Positions 27,708-38,370 are shown, counted from the stretch's first letter. The stretch: 64,000 nucleotides of DNA from an uncultured Bacteroidaceae bacterium (GCA_905233285.1 CAJODY010000004.1:52167-116166), one strand, 5' to 3'. The notes: generated from the sequence alone by a model not told the origin. Program-made: numbers and translations.

Positions 27708-28517
27708 TTACTTATTTATCTTATCAATAGGTACTTCTCTCTCCCACTTTTTCCAAGGAGCAGTGCCGTTCTCGAGCAGGTCTTCAAGCAGTTTCTTCTC
27801 ACGGATATTATCCATACACTGCCAGAAGCCCTCATGGATGTAAGACATCAATTCACCTTCCTTAGCTAGGCGCTCCAACGGTTCACGCTCAAAGGGTTGT
27901 GAATCGCCATCAATGTAATCAAACACGGAGGGTTCTAACACCATATAACCCGCATTGATAGGAGCACCATCCATAGAGTTCTTCTCACGGAAAGCACGGA
28001 CATTCATATCCTTGGTGATATCTAGCACGCCCTTATCCTGCTTCATCTTGACTGCTGTAAGGGTTGCCTTTTTACCATGGCTCTTATGGAACTCTAGGAG
28101 TTTATTGATGTCCACATCGCATACGCCATCACCATAAGTCATCATGAAGGTTTCGTAACCAACGTATTCCTGTACGCGCTTGATACGGCCACCAGTCATG
28201 GTGTTATAACCTGTATCCACCACGGTCACCTTCCAGGGCTCCAGTTTACTATGATGTACAGTCATCTCGTTCTTCCCTTCACGGAAGTCAAAGCTGATAT
28301 CGCTGTTGTGCAGGAAATAGTTTGCAAACCATTCCTTGATATATTCTTGCTTATAGCCCGCACAAATGATAAACTCATTGTGACCATAGTAAGAATACTC
28401 CTTCATAATATGCCAAAGGATTGGCATACCACCTATCTCAATCATGGGTTTGGGTTTAAAAAAGGATTCCTCGGAGATACGTGAACCAAAACCACCGGCT
28501 AAAAGAACTACTTTCAT
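27708..28517 (-). CDS. rfbF: Glucose-1-phosphate cytidylyltransferase
   Basis: MKVVLLAGGFGSRISEESFFKPKPMIEIGGMPILWHIMKEYSYYGHNEFIICAGYKQEYIKEWFANY. Confidence 0.94.
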   Translation of the reverse strand: MKVVLLAGGFGSRISEESFFKPKPMIEIGGMPILWHIMKEYSYYGHNEFIICAGYKQEYIKEWFANYFLHNSDISFDFREGKNEMTVHHSKLEPWKVTVVDTGYNTMTGGRIKRVQEYVGYETFMMTYGDGVCDVDINKLLEFHKSHGKKATLTAVKMKQDKGVLDITKDMNVRAFREKNSMDGAPINAGYMVLEPSVFDYIDGDSQPFEREPLERLAKEGELMSYIHEGFWQCMDNIREKKLLEDLLENGTAPWKKWEREVPIDKINK

Positions 28518-28529
28518 ATTTTTAATGTT

Positions 28530-29687
28530 TTAATTAATTCCTGTTTGTTGTTTAATAAAAGCAATTATTTTTCTTGCTCTCTCCTTAATAGTAAGGCTCT
28601 TTGCCATTTCCAATGCAGCTTTACTCATGGCGGTGCGTCGCTCTGGGTCTTCCTTTAGTGTCTTTATCGCTTTACTGATAGCTTCTACATCATCAGGATC
28701 TACCATGATAGAGTTTTTATCGTTTAATACATCATAATTGAACTTCCTATCACTCGAAACTACTGGCAACCCACAGGCCAAAGCCTCTACAATAGCGTTT
28801 GGACATCCCTCTGCTCTCGTAGGAAGGACAAATATATCTGAAGCACACAGATAAGTGGGTATTTGATCATGATCCATAAAGCCCTTGTATAAGATACCTT
28901 TACAATTAGGTTCAACTTCGACACCTTCATTATTCCTTCCAATAAATATACTCTTTATAGTTTCATCATTAAGCATTGTAATTGCATCTGCAACACGTCT
29001 TGAACCTTTTCTGTGGGTAAAATAGCCAGTAAAAGAAACTATAAAGTCATCTTGAGAAAATCCCAACTTTTCGCGACAAGCCTTTCTATCCAGAGGCTTA
29101 AAGATACTGGCGTCAACAGAGTTAGGCAATATGATACTATTACTTCCATCTGTGAGTCCATATTTAATAGCCTCGTCTTTATTTTTAGTGGAAACAAAAA
29201 TAATGCCTTTCAGACGATTCAGATACTCTTTCAACAGCTTGGTATATTCTTTCCTAAAAGTCACATTTGTTTCTCCTGATGCCACAATAATAGGTTTATT
29301 CCTCCTGATGGCCTCTGGTAAAGCATGAAAACCTTCAAAGAAAAAATGACCATAGAACACATCAACATCAGTTACGTATTTCATTATAGTCTTAGTTACG
29401 GCCCACTGCGTAAAGAATTTGTTCACCCTTGTACCCAAAAACGGCAATGTCCCTAAAGTAATTATCTTTGGAGTATATACAACGATATCCTTCCCTCCAT
29501 CAATCTTCAGGACTTGTTTGAACGGTATTACAGGTTCATGACGGAATACCGGTTTGAAAACACTTTGCGGTGCAATCACAGTTATTTCCTCTCCTTGTGC
29601 CGCCATTGCTTTGCATATTTCAGCAACAAATGTAAACTGGGGTATTCCCGGATAGGGAAAAGCATGACTAATTACACAAATTTTCAT
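28530..29687 (-). CDS. Glycosyltransferase family 4; start re-assigned to 29687 (MKICVISHAFPY)
   Basis: ICVISHAFPYPGIPQFTFVAEICKAMAAQGEEITVIAP...EGCPNAIVEALACGLPVVSSD. Confidence 0.88.
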   Translation of the reverse strand: MKICVISHAFPYPGIPQFTFVAEICKAMAAQGEEITVIAPQSVFKPVFRHEPVIPFKQVLKIDGGKDIVVYTPKIITLGTLPFLGTRVNKFFTQWAVTKTIMKYVTDVDVFYGHFFFEGFHALPEAIRRNKPIIVASGETNVTFRKEYTKLLKEYLNRLKGIIFVSTKNKDEAIKYGLTDGSNSIILPNSVDASIFKPLDRKACREKLGFSQDDFIVSFTGYFTHRKGSRRVADAITMLNDETIKSIFIGRNNEGVEVEPNCKGILYKGFMDHDQIPTYLCASDIFVLPTRAEGCPNAIVEALACGLPVVSSDRKFNYDVLNDKNSIMVDPDDVEAISKAIKTLKEDPERRTAMSKAALEMAKSLTIKERARKIIAFIKQQTGIN

Positions 29688-30873
29688 AATTGTTAGTTTT
29701 ATTAGAATACCTAGGTTTTTCACTCATCGCAAGGCAGTATGCGATACAAAAATGGGCAGTTATACGCATATTATTGATACTCATTGAAACTATCGATGAA
29801 CCAAATAGTACGAAAAGGACAAGTCCGATTCCCATATATAAAGTATGGCATTCCTTGTTCCGAATCCATTCTTTTATAAGTCGATAGTAAAAAATAAAAT
29901 ATATCAAAAAGCCAAAAACACCTTGGTTCATAAGCATCTCTAACCAGTCATTATGAGCATAATGCCCCTGAATTCTCAATGTACTATCAGCACCGTTCCC
30001 AAAAAGAAGATAAAAAGCATTTGATTCATTGACAAAATGTTGAAACATTTCAGAATATATCTTATCTCTGCCGCTTGTATCTCCCTCCATCATTTCCGCG
30101 AACCTATATATAAAGAAATCATTCTCCGTGATCATTTTCGAAAATAAAAAATATCCCCCAACCAGTGCACCAATGACTATTATAATTTGTGATATTGATG
30201 TTTTTTTCTTTGTATGCGTCAATTCATCAAAAACAATAATCGCCGTGCTAGCAGCACCAATTAATATTGCACCACGCTTTACACCCAAAACAATATAAAA
30301 CAATATAACAATGAGCGCCATATACTTAAACCATGCTTTTTTTACAAAAAAAAGTAATGGCAAAATAGGAAGAAATCTGTAAGCAGCTCCCATAACCATC
30401 TCATTTATTTCTCGATCCCGATAGATTCCACGAGCTATCTTTTCCAGCATTTCTCTCCTACCTGAATAAAATTCTCCAATGGCAAACAATAGCAGAGCAA
30501 TTATTATTACGTAAAGCCACTTTTGGCTAACATCAATTCTTTTCAACAAATAATAGAAACCAAAAATCGGAGCTATTGAATAAGCGGTTTTTTTTACATA
30601 ATCTATTGCGTATGTCCCCCCCCCTCTTATTATTATGTTCCAAACACCATACAATAGTAAAACTATTAACAATAAGGCAAGTACTTGCAAAACCGGGGGC
30701 ACCTGCTTAGTCGTCACCACTTTAAAGAAATAAAAAAATGACCACGTAAGCATGACAACAAGTATTCCTTGCATTATTGGGCCATGATAATTAAACATAC
30801 CCTGCGAGAAGTAAAGCCACCACCCAACAAAAAAAGTGACGAAAGATATTAAATTTATTTTCCTTAAACTCAT
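29668..30873 (-). CDS. O-antigen polymerase/ligase family (Wzy-like) membrane protein
   Basis: Multi-TM; GNGADSTLRIQGHYAHNDWLEMLMNQGVFGFLIY typical Wzy_C loop. Confidence 0.85.
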   Translation of the reverse strand: MSLRKINLISFVTFFVGWWLYFSQGMFNYHGPIMQGILVVMLTWSFFYFFKVVTTKQVPPVLQVLALLLIVLLLYGVWNIIIRGGGTYAIDYVKKTAYSIAPIFGFYYLLKRIDVSQKWLYVIIIALLLFAIGEFYSGRREMLEKIARGIYRDREINEMVMGAAYRFLPILPLLFFVKKAWFKYMALIVILFYIVLGVKRGAILIGAASTAIIVFDELTHTKKKTSISQIIIVIGALVGGYFLFSKMITENDFFIYRFAEMMEGDTSGRDKIYSEMFQHFVNESNAFYLLFGNGADSTLRIQGHYAHNDWLEMLMNQGVFGFLIYFIFYYRLIKEWIRNKECHTLYMGIGLVLFVLFGSSIVSMSINNMRITAHFCIAYCLAMSEKPRYSNKTNNYENLCN

Positions 30874-30876
30874 AAT

Positions 30877-31782
30877 CTAAAACAATATCAATTTCTCACC
30901 ATAATACTTATCATATACATCAGGCGTAAATTCACCGAAACCAGATACTGGATAAAATGTAATTTCACCAAAATAGATTCTACCCGCCACATTATAGAAA
31001 TCTATTCTTTCAAACTTAGCATAAACAGCCAACTTTTGGGCTAATTCAACCATCCTATCTAGATTCTCTGGCTTTCTCGGGGTTATTGGGGCATGTCCAT
31101 GCTGGGGATTTAAACCAGTGAAGGGAAGGAGAGACCAATCCATATCAAACAAATCAATATAGTCATTACCATTTTCATGTGTCTTTACCTGGCAAAATTC
31201 AGGTTTTCCATTAAAACAGAATAACTTATAGTCTTGTAGTCCTGTCTCACTATCCTCTAAGGGCTGTATGTATTGTTCTGCCATTATCCGCGGTTTAATC
31301 TCCTTATACGGCCATTCTCTCAGCGTCTTATATATATTATGTTTTAAAGACTTTTCCAACTTACTATTAGTCGATTGTATATCAGTTTCCCTTTTATCGA
31401 ATATAACAACTCCCGAACCACCGCCATCGTGTGTTGTTTTCAACACAAATTTCTGTGGTAGCATATCGAAATTGATATCTTCTATACAATCCCATACTCC
31501 CAATGTAGGTATAATATACTGATCTCCGATGATTCCCGAAACCACATCTTTTACTGTTGATTTATCAACAAGCGTGGTATATATTGGCTTTCTGTCATTC
31601 AACTTTAACCATTGCAGTTTTTCATTGAATGTCACCGGTGGGTCAAGATGTAATATTCTTCCTGTATGCAGGAGATATAGCATTCTCAAGTACAATCCAT
31701 CAGGAACCCAACCACCCAACCTTTCTAATAACGCTATGACAAAAAAATGGGGTTTTATTATGTAATAAACCAATTTATTCAT
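30877..31782 (-). CDS. TupA-like ATP-grasp protein
   Basis: FNEKLQWLKLNDRKPIYTTLVDKSTVKDVVSGIIG...FVLKTTHDGGGSGVVI. Confidence 0.88.
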   Translation of the reverse strand: MNKLVYYIIKPHFFVIALLERLGGWVPDGLYLRMLYLLHTGRILHLDPPVTFNEKLQWLKLNDRKPIYTTLVDKSTVKDVVSGIIGDQYIIPTLGVWDCIEDINFDMLPQKFVLKTTHDGGGSGVVIFDKRETDIQSTNSKLEKSLKHNIYKTLREWPYKEIKPRIMAEQYIQPLEDSETGLQDYKLFCFNGKPEFCQVKTHENGNDYIDLFDMDWSLLPFTGLNPQHGHAPITPRKPENLDRMVELAQKLAVYAKFERIDFYNVAGRIYFGEITFYPVSGFGEFTPDVYDKYYGEKLILF

Positions 31783-31791
31783 TATGTGTTC

Positions 31792-32589
31792 TCACTTCCA
31801 ATATGCCTTAAAGACATGATGTGCAACTTGTTTTTCTTTAGGAGGCAGTTTCATATAATCTCCATATCCATTTTTCAGATATTCGTCGTAGTTCTCAAAG
31901 AGCATAAAACGTCTATCTTCAAATGGTACAGATATAGTATTTTTAAAAACGTATCTATGAAAGCGGTTCTTCTGTATCATACCCTGTGCACTTTCAAAAA
32001 CCCAACTACCTCCTTTACGATTAAACTGCCTAATAAACTTATCTATATATTTAGCTATTCTCTTTCTTGAGAATGGCAACAAGACAAATTTGGCCATAAA
32101 AAGAAATAAATTCTTTGACAAGTTTCTATTTATGTCAAACTTGATTTGTTTAAGTGAAAGTATATGCTGCAATAGCCTGCGTCGTTTATCAAATTTCTTC
32201 CATTCAAATTCATCCTCTGGAACAGAATCTATTGGATACACATCAATTCCAATACCGATAATCTTTTTGTCGTTTCGTTGCTCTTCAAAAATGGTATAGC
32301 TGTCATATGCTCTTGCGTAAGGTCTGTCCCAATCCTTGTCATTTTCCATAGAAATTAATCTAAAACGACCGTCGTTGGAATACACCTCCATCAAACGATT
32401 GTAATCTTCTCGTAACAGATATATATCCAAATCATCATCCCAAGGTATATATCCTTTGTGCCTAACCGCCCCCAACGCTGTTCCACAAGCCAGAGAATAG
32501 GTTATTCCATTCTTTGTGCAAAAATCATGCACCGCTTGCAATACATCTAATTGAAGAACTTTCAGTTCATCCAATCCTATTTCTTTCAT
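31792..32589 (-). CDS. LicD family phosphotransferase
   Basis: YSLACGTALGAVRHKGYIPWDDDLDIYLLREDYNRL. Confidence 0.93.
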   Translation of the reverse strand: MKEIGLDELKVLQLDVLQAVHDFCTKNGITYSLACGTALGAVRHKGYIPWDDDLDIYLLREDYNRLMEVYSNDGRFRLISMENDKDWDRPYARAYDSYTIFEEQRNDKKIIGIGIDVYPIDSVPEDEFEWKKFDKRRRLLQHILSLKQIKFDINRNLSKNLFLFMAKFVLLPFSRKRIAKYIDKFIRQFNRKGGSWVFESAQGMIQKNRFHRYVFKNTISVPFEDRRFMLFENYDEYLKNGYGDYMKLPPKEKQVAHHVFKAYWK

Positions 32590-32594
32590 AGAAC

Positions 32595-33002
32595 TTACAT
32601 CGATTTAATTTGTTCCTTCAACCACGATGAAGAAATACCTTCTGTCCTTGGCAACACGACTGTTTCTTTACCATGTTCCCGGCACCACTGCATGGCTGCT
32701 TGAAAGCCTGCATGTGTCTGATCAGGGCCTGTAACGAACACATCAAAGTCTGCAGTCTTTACAATTTCGTCAACGCCCTCATACTCTATCACTTCATCCA
32801 CATATCTTATGGATTTAACCATATACATACGTTCCTCTGTTGTATATACAAGCTTGGCTTCTGGTTTATATTTTAATACTACTTCCGAACGTTGTACGGC
32901 TACAGTCAGTGAATCACCTAATTCTCTAGCACGTCTGAACAAATTGACATGGCCTATGTGGAGCAGATCATATACTCCTACTGTCAGAACTTTCTTCATC
33001 AT
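32595..33002 (-). CDS. Glycerol-3-phosphate cytidylyltransferase-like (TagD/GCT family)
   Basis: VLTVGVYDLLHIGHVNLFRRARELGDSLTVAVQ...KLVYTTEERMYMVKSIRYVDEVI. Confidence 0.85.
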   Translation of the reverse strand: MMKKVLTVGVYDLLHIGHVNLFRRARELGDSLTVAVQRSEVVLKYKPEAKLVYTTEERMYMVKSIRYVDEVIEYEGVDEIVKTADFDVFVTGPDQTHAGFQAAMQWCREHGKETVVLPRTEGISSSWLKEQIKSM

Positions 33003-33573
33003 TAAAATATTTAATTATTTTGGCAGGATTGCCGGCAACAGCACAGTTGTCAGGCACGTCTTTCACGACCACGCTTCCAGCTCCCACTATTACATTATTA
33101 CCTATTTTTATATTGCCTATGATATTTACATTGGCCCCCAATGAAACATTGTCACCGATTACAGGAGTTAGGTCATTTTGACCATGTTCTTTATTGCCAA
33201 GCGTTGTAAGTTGGCAAAAAACAAAATTCTTACCAATCTCTTTTGCATTCAGTATTGTTCCGTATGGATGATTAAGTGCAAAAACGCCACCCAAAATACG
33301 CTTTACATTAGACGTGATATAGAATCCTGAATATTCGGGAAGAAGCCATTTCAGTACTTTTACCCACTTGTTTTTCATCCTAAAATAGAATATATTTCTA
33401 TATGGTTTCCTATTGACAAGATAATATGCCAATCCTTTATTGAGTTTACATCTTCTGTTCATTTCATCAACATCTTCATTTACTAACTGTTTTGTACTTC
33501 TATTTGAGAAAGCGAAATACAAAAGATGAGGGAGGGCAAGCAAATATTTCCAACAATATATAATATTTCTCAT
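32968..33573 (-). CDS. Serine acetyltransferase-like hexapeptide transferase; start re-assigned to 33573 (MRNIIY, ATGA overlap)
   Basis: LTPVIGDNVSLGANVNIIGNIKIGNNVIVGAGSVVVKDVPDNCAVAGNPAKIIK. Confidence 0.85.
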   Translation of the reverse strand: MRNIIYCWKYLLALPHLLYFAFSNRSTKQLVNEDVDEMNRRCKLNKGLAYYLVNRKPYRNIFYFRMKNKWVKVLKWLLPEYSGFYITSNVKRILGGVFALNHPYGTILNAKEIGKNFVFCQLTTLGNKEHGQNDLTPVIGDNVSLGANVNIIGNIKIGNNVIVGAGSVVVKDVPDNCAVAGNPAKIIKYFNDEESSDSRSI

Positions 33574-34427
33574 AGTATATAAAACATTGATACCCATTCT
33601 TTTCTACTTTGATACATATTTCTACTATTTTTTACAAGATCGTAAACAAATGGAAAACCTAATGAAAAAATTTTTATTAGAATTCTTCTGCTTACATTTT
33701 TTTTCCATTCTTTATGGCCTATAAAATCATAAAAATAATTCTTTTTTATTAAGTGAATTAAACGACACAATGCCGACTTTGAATTTTCTTTTGTTGTTAA
33801 TATACTGTTCTGATTACGCAAATATACATATATCGGAGCTTTTTCTACAGCTATATTGTTAGTATAATATCCAACCATAATAGAAAAAAATATATCATTT
33901 CCATTAATAGTTTCTTCAAAGAATATATTATTTTTTTTTATATACTCATGCGATACCATTTTTGTCCATGGCACATTATGAAGAAATTTTATTTGATCTT
34001 GAGCATATTTACTTCCATCATAATCCTCAAAATATTTCTGAAAATTCAGTGGTTTTAGGTTTTGCCCTGTTTTACCATCCTTATATAAAAAATTAAAATA
34101 TATTACATCATAACTACTATTGATATATAAATCTAATATACTCAAGAAATCTTTATTATAATAATCATCAGCATCAGCAAAAAGTAACCACTTTCCTTTG
34201 GCATGCTCCAGACCTACATTACGCGCCCTTCCGGCACCTTTGGAATGCTCTGCATCAAGCAATATAATCTCAACTCCCTTTCTATCAATAGAAGGTTTCT
34301 TATCAGCATCACTATTGTCATCAACAACAATGATTTGTACATCATCACGTTCAGGAATACTATTTACACAATGTGTGAGTAATTTTGGACAATTTTTATG
34401 AGGAATAATAAAAGAATAATTATACAT
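33570..34427 (-). CDS. Glycosyltransferase family 2
   Basis: SFIIPHKNCPKLLTHCVNSIPERDDVQIIVVDDNSD...GAGRARNVGLEHAKGKWLLFADADDYY. Confidence 0.9.
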   Translation of the reverse strand: MYNYSFIIPHKNCPKLLTHCVNSIPERDDVQIIVVDDNSDADKKPSIDRKGVEIILLDAEHSKGAGRARNVGLEHAKGKWLLFADADDYYNKDFLSILDLYINSSYDVIYFNFLYKDGKTGQNLKPLNFQKYFEDYDGSKYAQDQIKFLHNVPWTKMVSHEYIKKNNIFFEETINGNDIFFSIMVGYYTNNIAVEKAPIYVYLRNQNSILTTKENSKSALCRLIHLIKKNYFYDFIGHKEWKKNVSRRILIKIFSLGFPFVYDLVKNSRNMYQSRKEWVSMFYIL

Positions 34428-34443
34428 ATACTAATAATTACAA

Positions 34444-36012
34444 TCATTTATGAACATTAACTACTTTTAACAATTTTGATGACAAATATTTGAATTCATT
34501 TCTATTTCGAAATATAAAATAAAAAGCAGGTATTACACATAATAAACAAATTATTAAATGAACAAAAAATGATAACAAACTGTTTTCAAAGATAATCAAC
34601 GAACACAAGTAATAAGAAGCAAAACCAAATAAACCTAATATAATAATATACTTCATATTTTTACAATAGTAATAACTTACAGCCTTGTAACGATTAAAAC
34701 TATATTTATGAATCACAACTGGGTCAACCACAAAATTAGCAAATATTGCAGCTAACAAAGTCCCAACTATAACACCAGAAATACTCCAAAACTGTACCAA
34801 AACGACAGAAGAAACCACATTAATCAATGAGCCTATAACAGGTCTAAACCACATTTGTTTAAAGATGCCACTAACATGACGTATTTGGGCAAGATTAAGT
34901 TTAAGGCCTGTAAATAACAGTTCAATTCCAATAAGCAAGGGGAGTGGTTGGGGTATAGTATATTGTTCCCCAATCCAGCATATTATAAACTCATTAGATA
35001 CAACTGCAACACAAATTGCAGCTGTACCATATAACAATATAGTAATAAGATTCATAACCTCAAAAAAGAAATATTTTTTTTCTATATCATCAGAGGCAAA
35101 TAGATTTCCCATGCTAGCCTTTACAGCTCGAAATGTAATATGAAGGACTCCACTAACAGCGGTAAACAATACAAGATAATTAGAATAGAGACCAACTATG
35201 GTTAAACCCACAAAAGCACTTAATACTATATTGTCTGTAGCCTTCATTACAATATTATTAATTTTATAAACAAATAATGCTGTACAGTCTTTAAATAATT
35301 CCTTTCGTTCTTTCTTATCAAGTTTTTCATTTTTATAATCAAAGTATTGCGGATAATAATGAGTTGCCAATCTCGCATTAATTAGATTCTGCAGAATCGC
35401 AAAAAATAGCATCACGATCAAATATACTGTAAAATTTTCGAATATCAGAAGTGTCACTATTTGAAATAAGCTCGACGTTAAGGTTATTACATAGCCAACA
35501 ACATCAAGCACATATAATTTCTGATTAGCTTTAAAAACGATACTCTTATATGCAAAAAACAAATATGTAGAAACATTTTGGACGAGAAACAGGATAAAAA
35601 TCAACACCGCGTTAATTCCTATATCCTTCAATGAATCATAATCTTTTATTAAATACCGCAAAAAAGGAATGAACAACAATCCAGAACAGAGTATAACAAC
35701 GCCAATTATTCTATAAGCTAATCGAAAAAATACAAGAAGTGCTCTAATTTTTTTGTAATTTTCTTCAACTATAGGTTTGTAAAGCCTATAACTAATTGCC
35801 GTATCAAATCCTAATTCAGCAAGAGATAGCATAGAAAGAACATCGGAGAACAATCCATTTATTCCTAAATAAGCAACTCCTAATGTCTGTATAAAGACAG
35901 TTCGACATACAAATCTAAGGATAATAGTCAACACTTGCCCTGCAAATCCTGACATTATGTTTAATAAAGAATTCTTAGTTCTAGAGTATCCTTTTAACAT
36001 ATCTGAAGCCAT
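34444..36012 (-). CDS. Wzx-type flippase / polysaccharide biosynthesis membrane protein
   Basis: NIMSGFAGQVLTIILRFVCRTVFIQTLGVAYLGINGLFSDVLSMLSLAELGFDTAISYRLY; many TM segments. Confidence 0.92.
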   Translation of the reverse strand: MASDMLKGYSRTKNSLLNIMSGFAGQVLTIILRFVCRTVFIQTLGVAYLGINGLFSDVLSMLSLAELGFDTAISYRLYKPIVEENYKKIRALLVFFRLAYRIIGVVILCSGLLFIPFLRYLIKDYDSLKDIGINAVLIFILFLVQNVSTYLFFAYKSIVFKANQKLYVLDVVGYVITLTSSLFQIVTLLIFENFTVYLIVMLFFAILQNLINARLATHYYPQYFDYKNEKLDKKERKELFKDCTALFVYKINNIVMKATDNIVLSAFVGLTIVGLYSNYLVLFTAVSGVLHITFRAVKASMGNLFASDDIEKKYFFFEVMNLITILLYGTAAICVAVVSNEFIICWIGEQYTIPQPLPLLIGIELLFTGLKLNLAQIRHVSGIFKQMWFRPVIGSLINVVSSVVLVQFWSISGVIVGTLLAAIFANFVVDPVVIHKYSFNRYKAVSYYYCKNMKYIIILGLFGFASYYLCSLIIFENSLLSFFVHLIICLLCVIPAFYFIFRNRNEFKYLSSKLLKVVNVHK

Positions 36013-36016
36013 ACAA

Positions 36017-36835
36017 CTATTTTGAAAGAAACATTGCTTTCATTGTTTCATCCATTTCCAAACTTAATTTGCCAGGTACAATACCTTTTGCAAATTTAAA
36101 TCTTTTTAAAAAGAAACGAACTACCGAATAAGTTAACATCTTAAATTTGACCACAAATGAAATAGACCAGACCATCCGTTTTTTGACAAATGTCATCATG
36201 TTATACCAACATAAGTTAGAAATGTCGGGTGATTTGTAGTTGTCAAATTTTAGTCTCAAAATCGGTACATCAATGTTCCCATACAAATAATATAAGCATG
36301 AAGCGCGATGCTGGCCATCACGTATGATATTATCGTTACCATACACAACAATATAATGACATTTATGAGGATAACCGTTCTCTTTAATGCTTTTCAAAAT
36401 ATCATTCATTCTTTGCGATTCTGTCTGGTTGAGTAATTGTGAATTTCTCCTTTTTTCCTTTATCTCAATACCTGTTTTGAGAGCCTTATAGCCTTTTGAA
36501 TTCTTTAATCTATATATGTATGAATGATATGGAGCATAAAGCTCACCAAGATTTACTGTCTCTATAGAATAACCAGTAAGATGGGGTAAATATGGCCATA
36601 GCATTACTGATAAAAACACAGGATCTATTTGAGACACATCGAAACCATCAACATCTACAAGCTTCGTTAACGACACACATAAATCATCGTATAGTTGTCT
36701 GAATTCTTCTACAGTTAAGTCAACTCGATTGTCATCAATATGAATATGAATTGATTCTCCAAAATTATCATCAAGCCATATTTTACTCTTACCAATTCGA
36801 CCAGATTGTAGTTTTATAACAGCAGGATTACTCAT
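36017..36835 (-). CDS. Conserved protein with ParB-like segment in polysaccharide context
   Basis: YIVVYGNDNIIRDGQHRASCLYYLYGNIDVPILRL. Confidence 0.5.
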   Translation of the reverse strand: MSNPAVIKLQSGRIGKSKIWLDDNFGESIHIHIDDNRVDLTVEEFRQLYDDLCVSLTKLVDVDGFDVSQIDPVFLSVMLWPYLPHLTGYSIETVNLGELYAPYHSYIYRLKNSKGYKALKTGIEIKEKRRNSQLLNQTESQRMNDILKSIKENGYPHKCHYIVVYGNDNIIRDGQHRASCLYYLYGNIDVPILRLKFDNYKSPDISNLCWYNMMTFVKKRMVWSISFVVKFKMLTYSVVRFFLKRFKFAKGIVPGKLSLEMDETMKAMFLSK

Positions 36836-36840
36836 ATTTC

Positions 36841-37707
36841 TTAATAACCTATAAAAGAATAATATTTTGGAATAATAGTATCAAAATTATCAGATTGAAT
36901 TTGTCCAATTAACGACGGAGTATAGTTAAAAAAGACTACCTCCAATAATTCCCTCATTTGATCTGAACAAAATATTGTTTTATTCTCTCTCAGAAACACT
37001 TTGGAATAAGGAGAAAAACCTTTATTGAAGAAGATTGCCCAACAAAGATGGTAGATACACCGACAAGCTAAACTACACTTTTTAATGACATCGTTTTCTT
37101 CAGGATGCTGCCATATTTCCTTTTGAATAGATTTATCTAGTGGAATCCATGTTTTAGGAGTTAAACTTGCACAGGGAAGTTGACAATACACTTCAAATAG
37201 AATATCGTCATACTCATACAATAGAAAAGGGGTCATCTGATATAAGAATCGATAGCCATTATTTGGACCGAAAGGATGATTTCTTATTACGCTTCCTTTC
37301 TTCTCTAAAAAATTTTTTAACCTTGACAACTCTTCTTCTTTAACAATCATTGTAATCATCTTATTTTGAACATCAAGGATACGATAATCTATATTATCAA
37401 GGGTTAACATTACAGCAAAATTATGCAATTTTTGCATTGTTAAGTCTGAGACTTCATCACGAATAGGCAATTCATTTTCATTCATTACTTCTACTGTTTG
37501 ATTCTTTATATAATCAAACTCACGCCATGCTCTCATGACCATTGTTGACAAATGATAAAAATCATTTTCTTTCAACAAATAGCGAAATTTCTTGTTTTGT
37601 ATATGAATTAATCTACCCTCAGAAGCAGTATATCCTTCATTTAACTCAATCATCAATGATGATTTACCAATTTTTATGGGATGTATATCCCTTATCTTTT
37701 CTCCCAT
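36841..37707 (-). CDS. Hypothetical protein, cassette partner of NTase-like genes
   Basis: 288 aa ORF tightly spaced with neighbours. Confidence 0.5.
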   Translation of the reverse strand: MGEKIRDIHPIKIGKSSLMIELNEGYTASEGRLIHIQNKKFRYLLKENDFYHLSTMVMRAWREFDYIKNQTVEVMNENELPIRDEVSDLTMQKLHNFAVMLTLDNIDYRILDVQNKMITMIVKEEELSRLKNFLEKKGSVIRNHPFGPNNGYRFLYQMTPFLLYEYDDILFEVYCQLPCASLTPKTWIPLDKSIQKEIWQHPEENDVIKKCSLACRCIYHLCWAIFFNKGFSPYSKVFLRENKTIFCSDQMRELLEVVFFNYTPSLIGQIQSDNFDTIIPKYYSFIGY

Positions 37708-37710
37708 ATT

Positions 37711-38370
37711 CTAAATAATTATCTTTATTTTATTTTTTAATAAATATATACATTTCCTAATAGTACGAAATATGTCTTTCTTAATCATATCTTTATCAAC
37801 ATGTTCGAAATTTGTTATTCCTCCTAAGTATTCTGGATATGTAAATAAATAGTTCTTTTCACGCATATAAGACTGGAGAGTTTCAATAGAAACTGGCGAG
37901 TATGTCCGCTTTATATTAAGTTTTTCTGCCATTTTCGTCAGTCTTAATTGATAATCTCCACTTACAAATCGTTTTTGAACTAATGCATGATAAAGTAATG
38001 AGTAGAAATAGTTTTCTTCATCTAAAACATAGCAAAAATCATTAATCACAACTCTCTTCTTCAGCATGTTCTCTTCCCATAAATCATCATAATAGCCATC
38101 ACCAACATGTCTAACATCAAGGGCTACTATCTTTTCGTCAATCATTATTTGTTGATGAATTAGATCCTTTGAGTTACTTGTACGAGTTGTGCTTTCTGCG
38201 ATCATAATCAATTCCCTAGAATCTCTACACAAGATGTCGATATCTGGATGAGAAACATTAAATTCCCCCTCTATGAATTCTTCATAATTCCTAAGAACAA
38301 CGTATTCCACATTCTTATTTAATACGTTGAAGAATTCATTTAAAGATTTCCAATTTCTAATTTTATCCAT
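37711..38370 (-). CDS. Nucleotidyltransferase-fold-like protein
   Basis: EYVVLRNYEEFIEGEFNVSHPDIDILCRDSRELIMIA...KIVALDVRHVG. Confidence 0.55.
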   Translation of the reverse strand: MDKIRNWKSLNEFFNVLNKNVEYVVLRNYEEFIEGEFNVSHPDIDILCRDSRELIMIAESTTRTSNSKDLIHQQIMIDEKIVALDVRHVGDGYYDDLWEENMLKKRVVINDFCYVLDEENYFYSLLYHALVQKRFVSGDYQLRLTKMAEKLNIKRTYSPVSIETLQSYMREKNYLFTYPEYLGGITNFEHVDKDMIKKDIFRTIRKCIYLLKNKIKIII

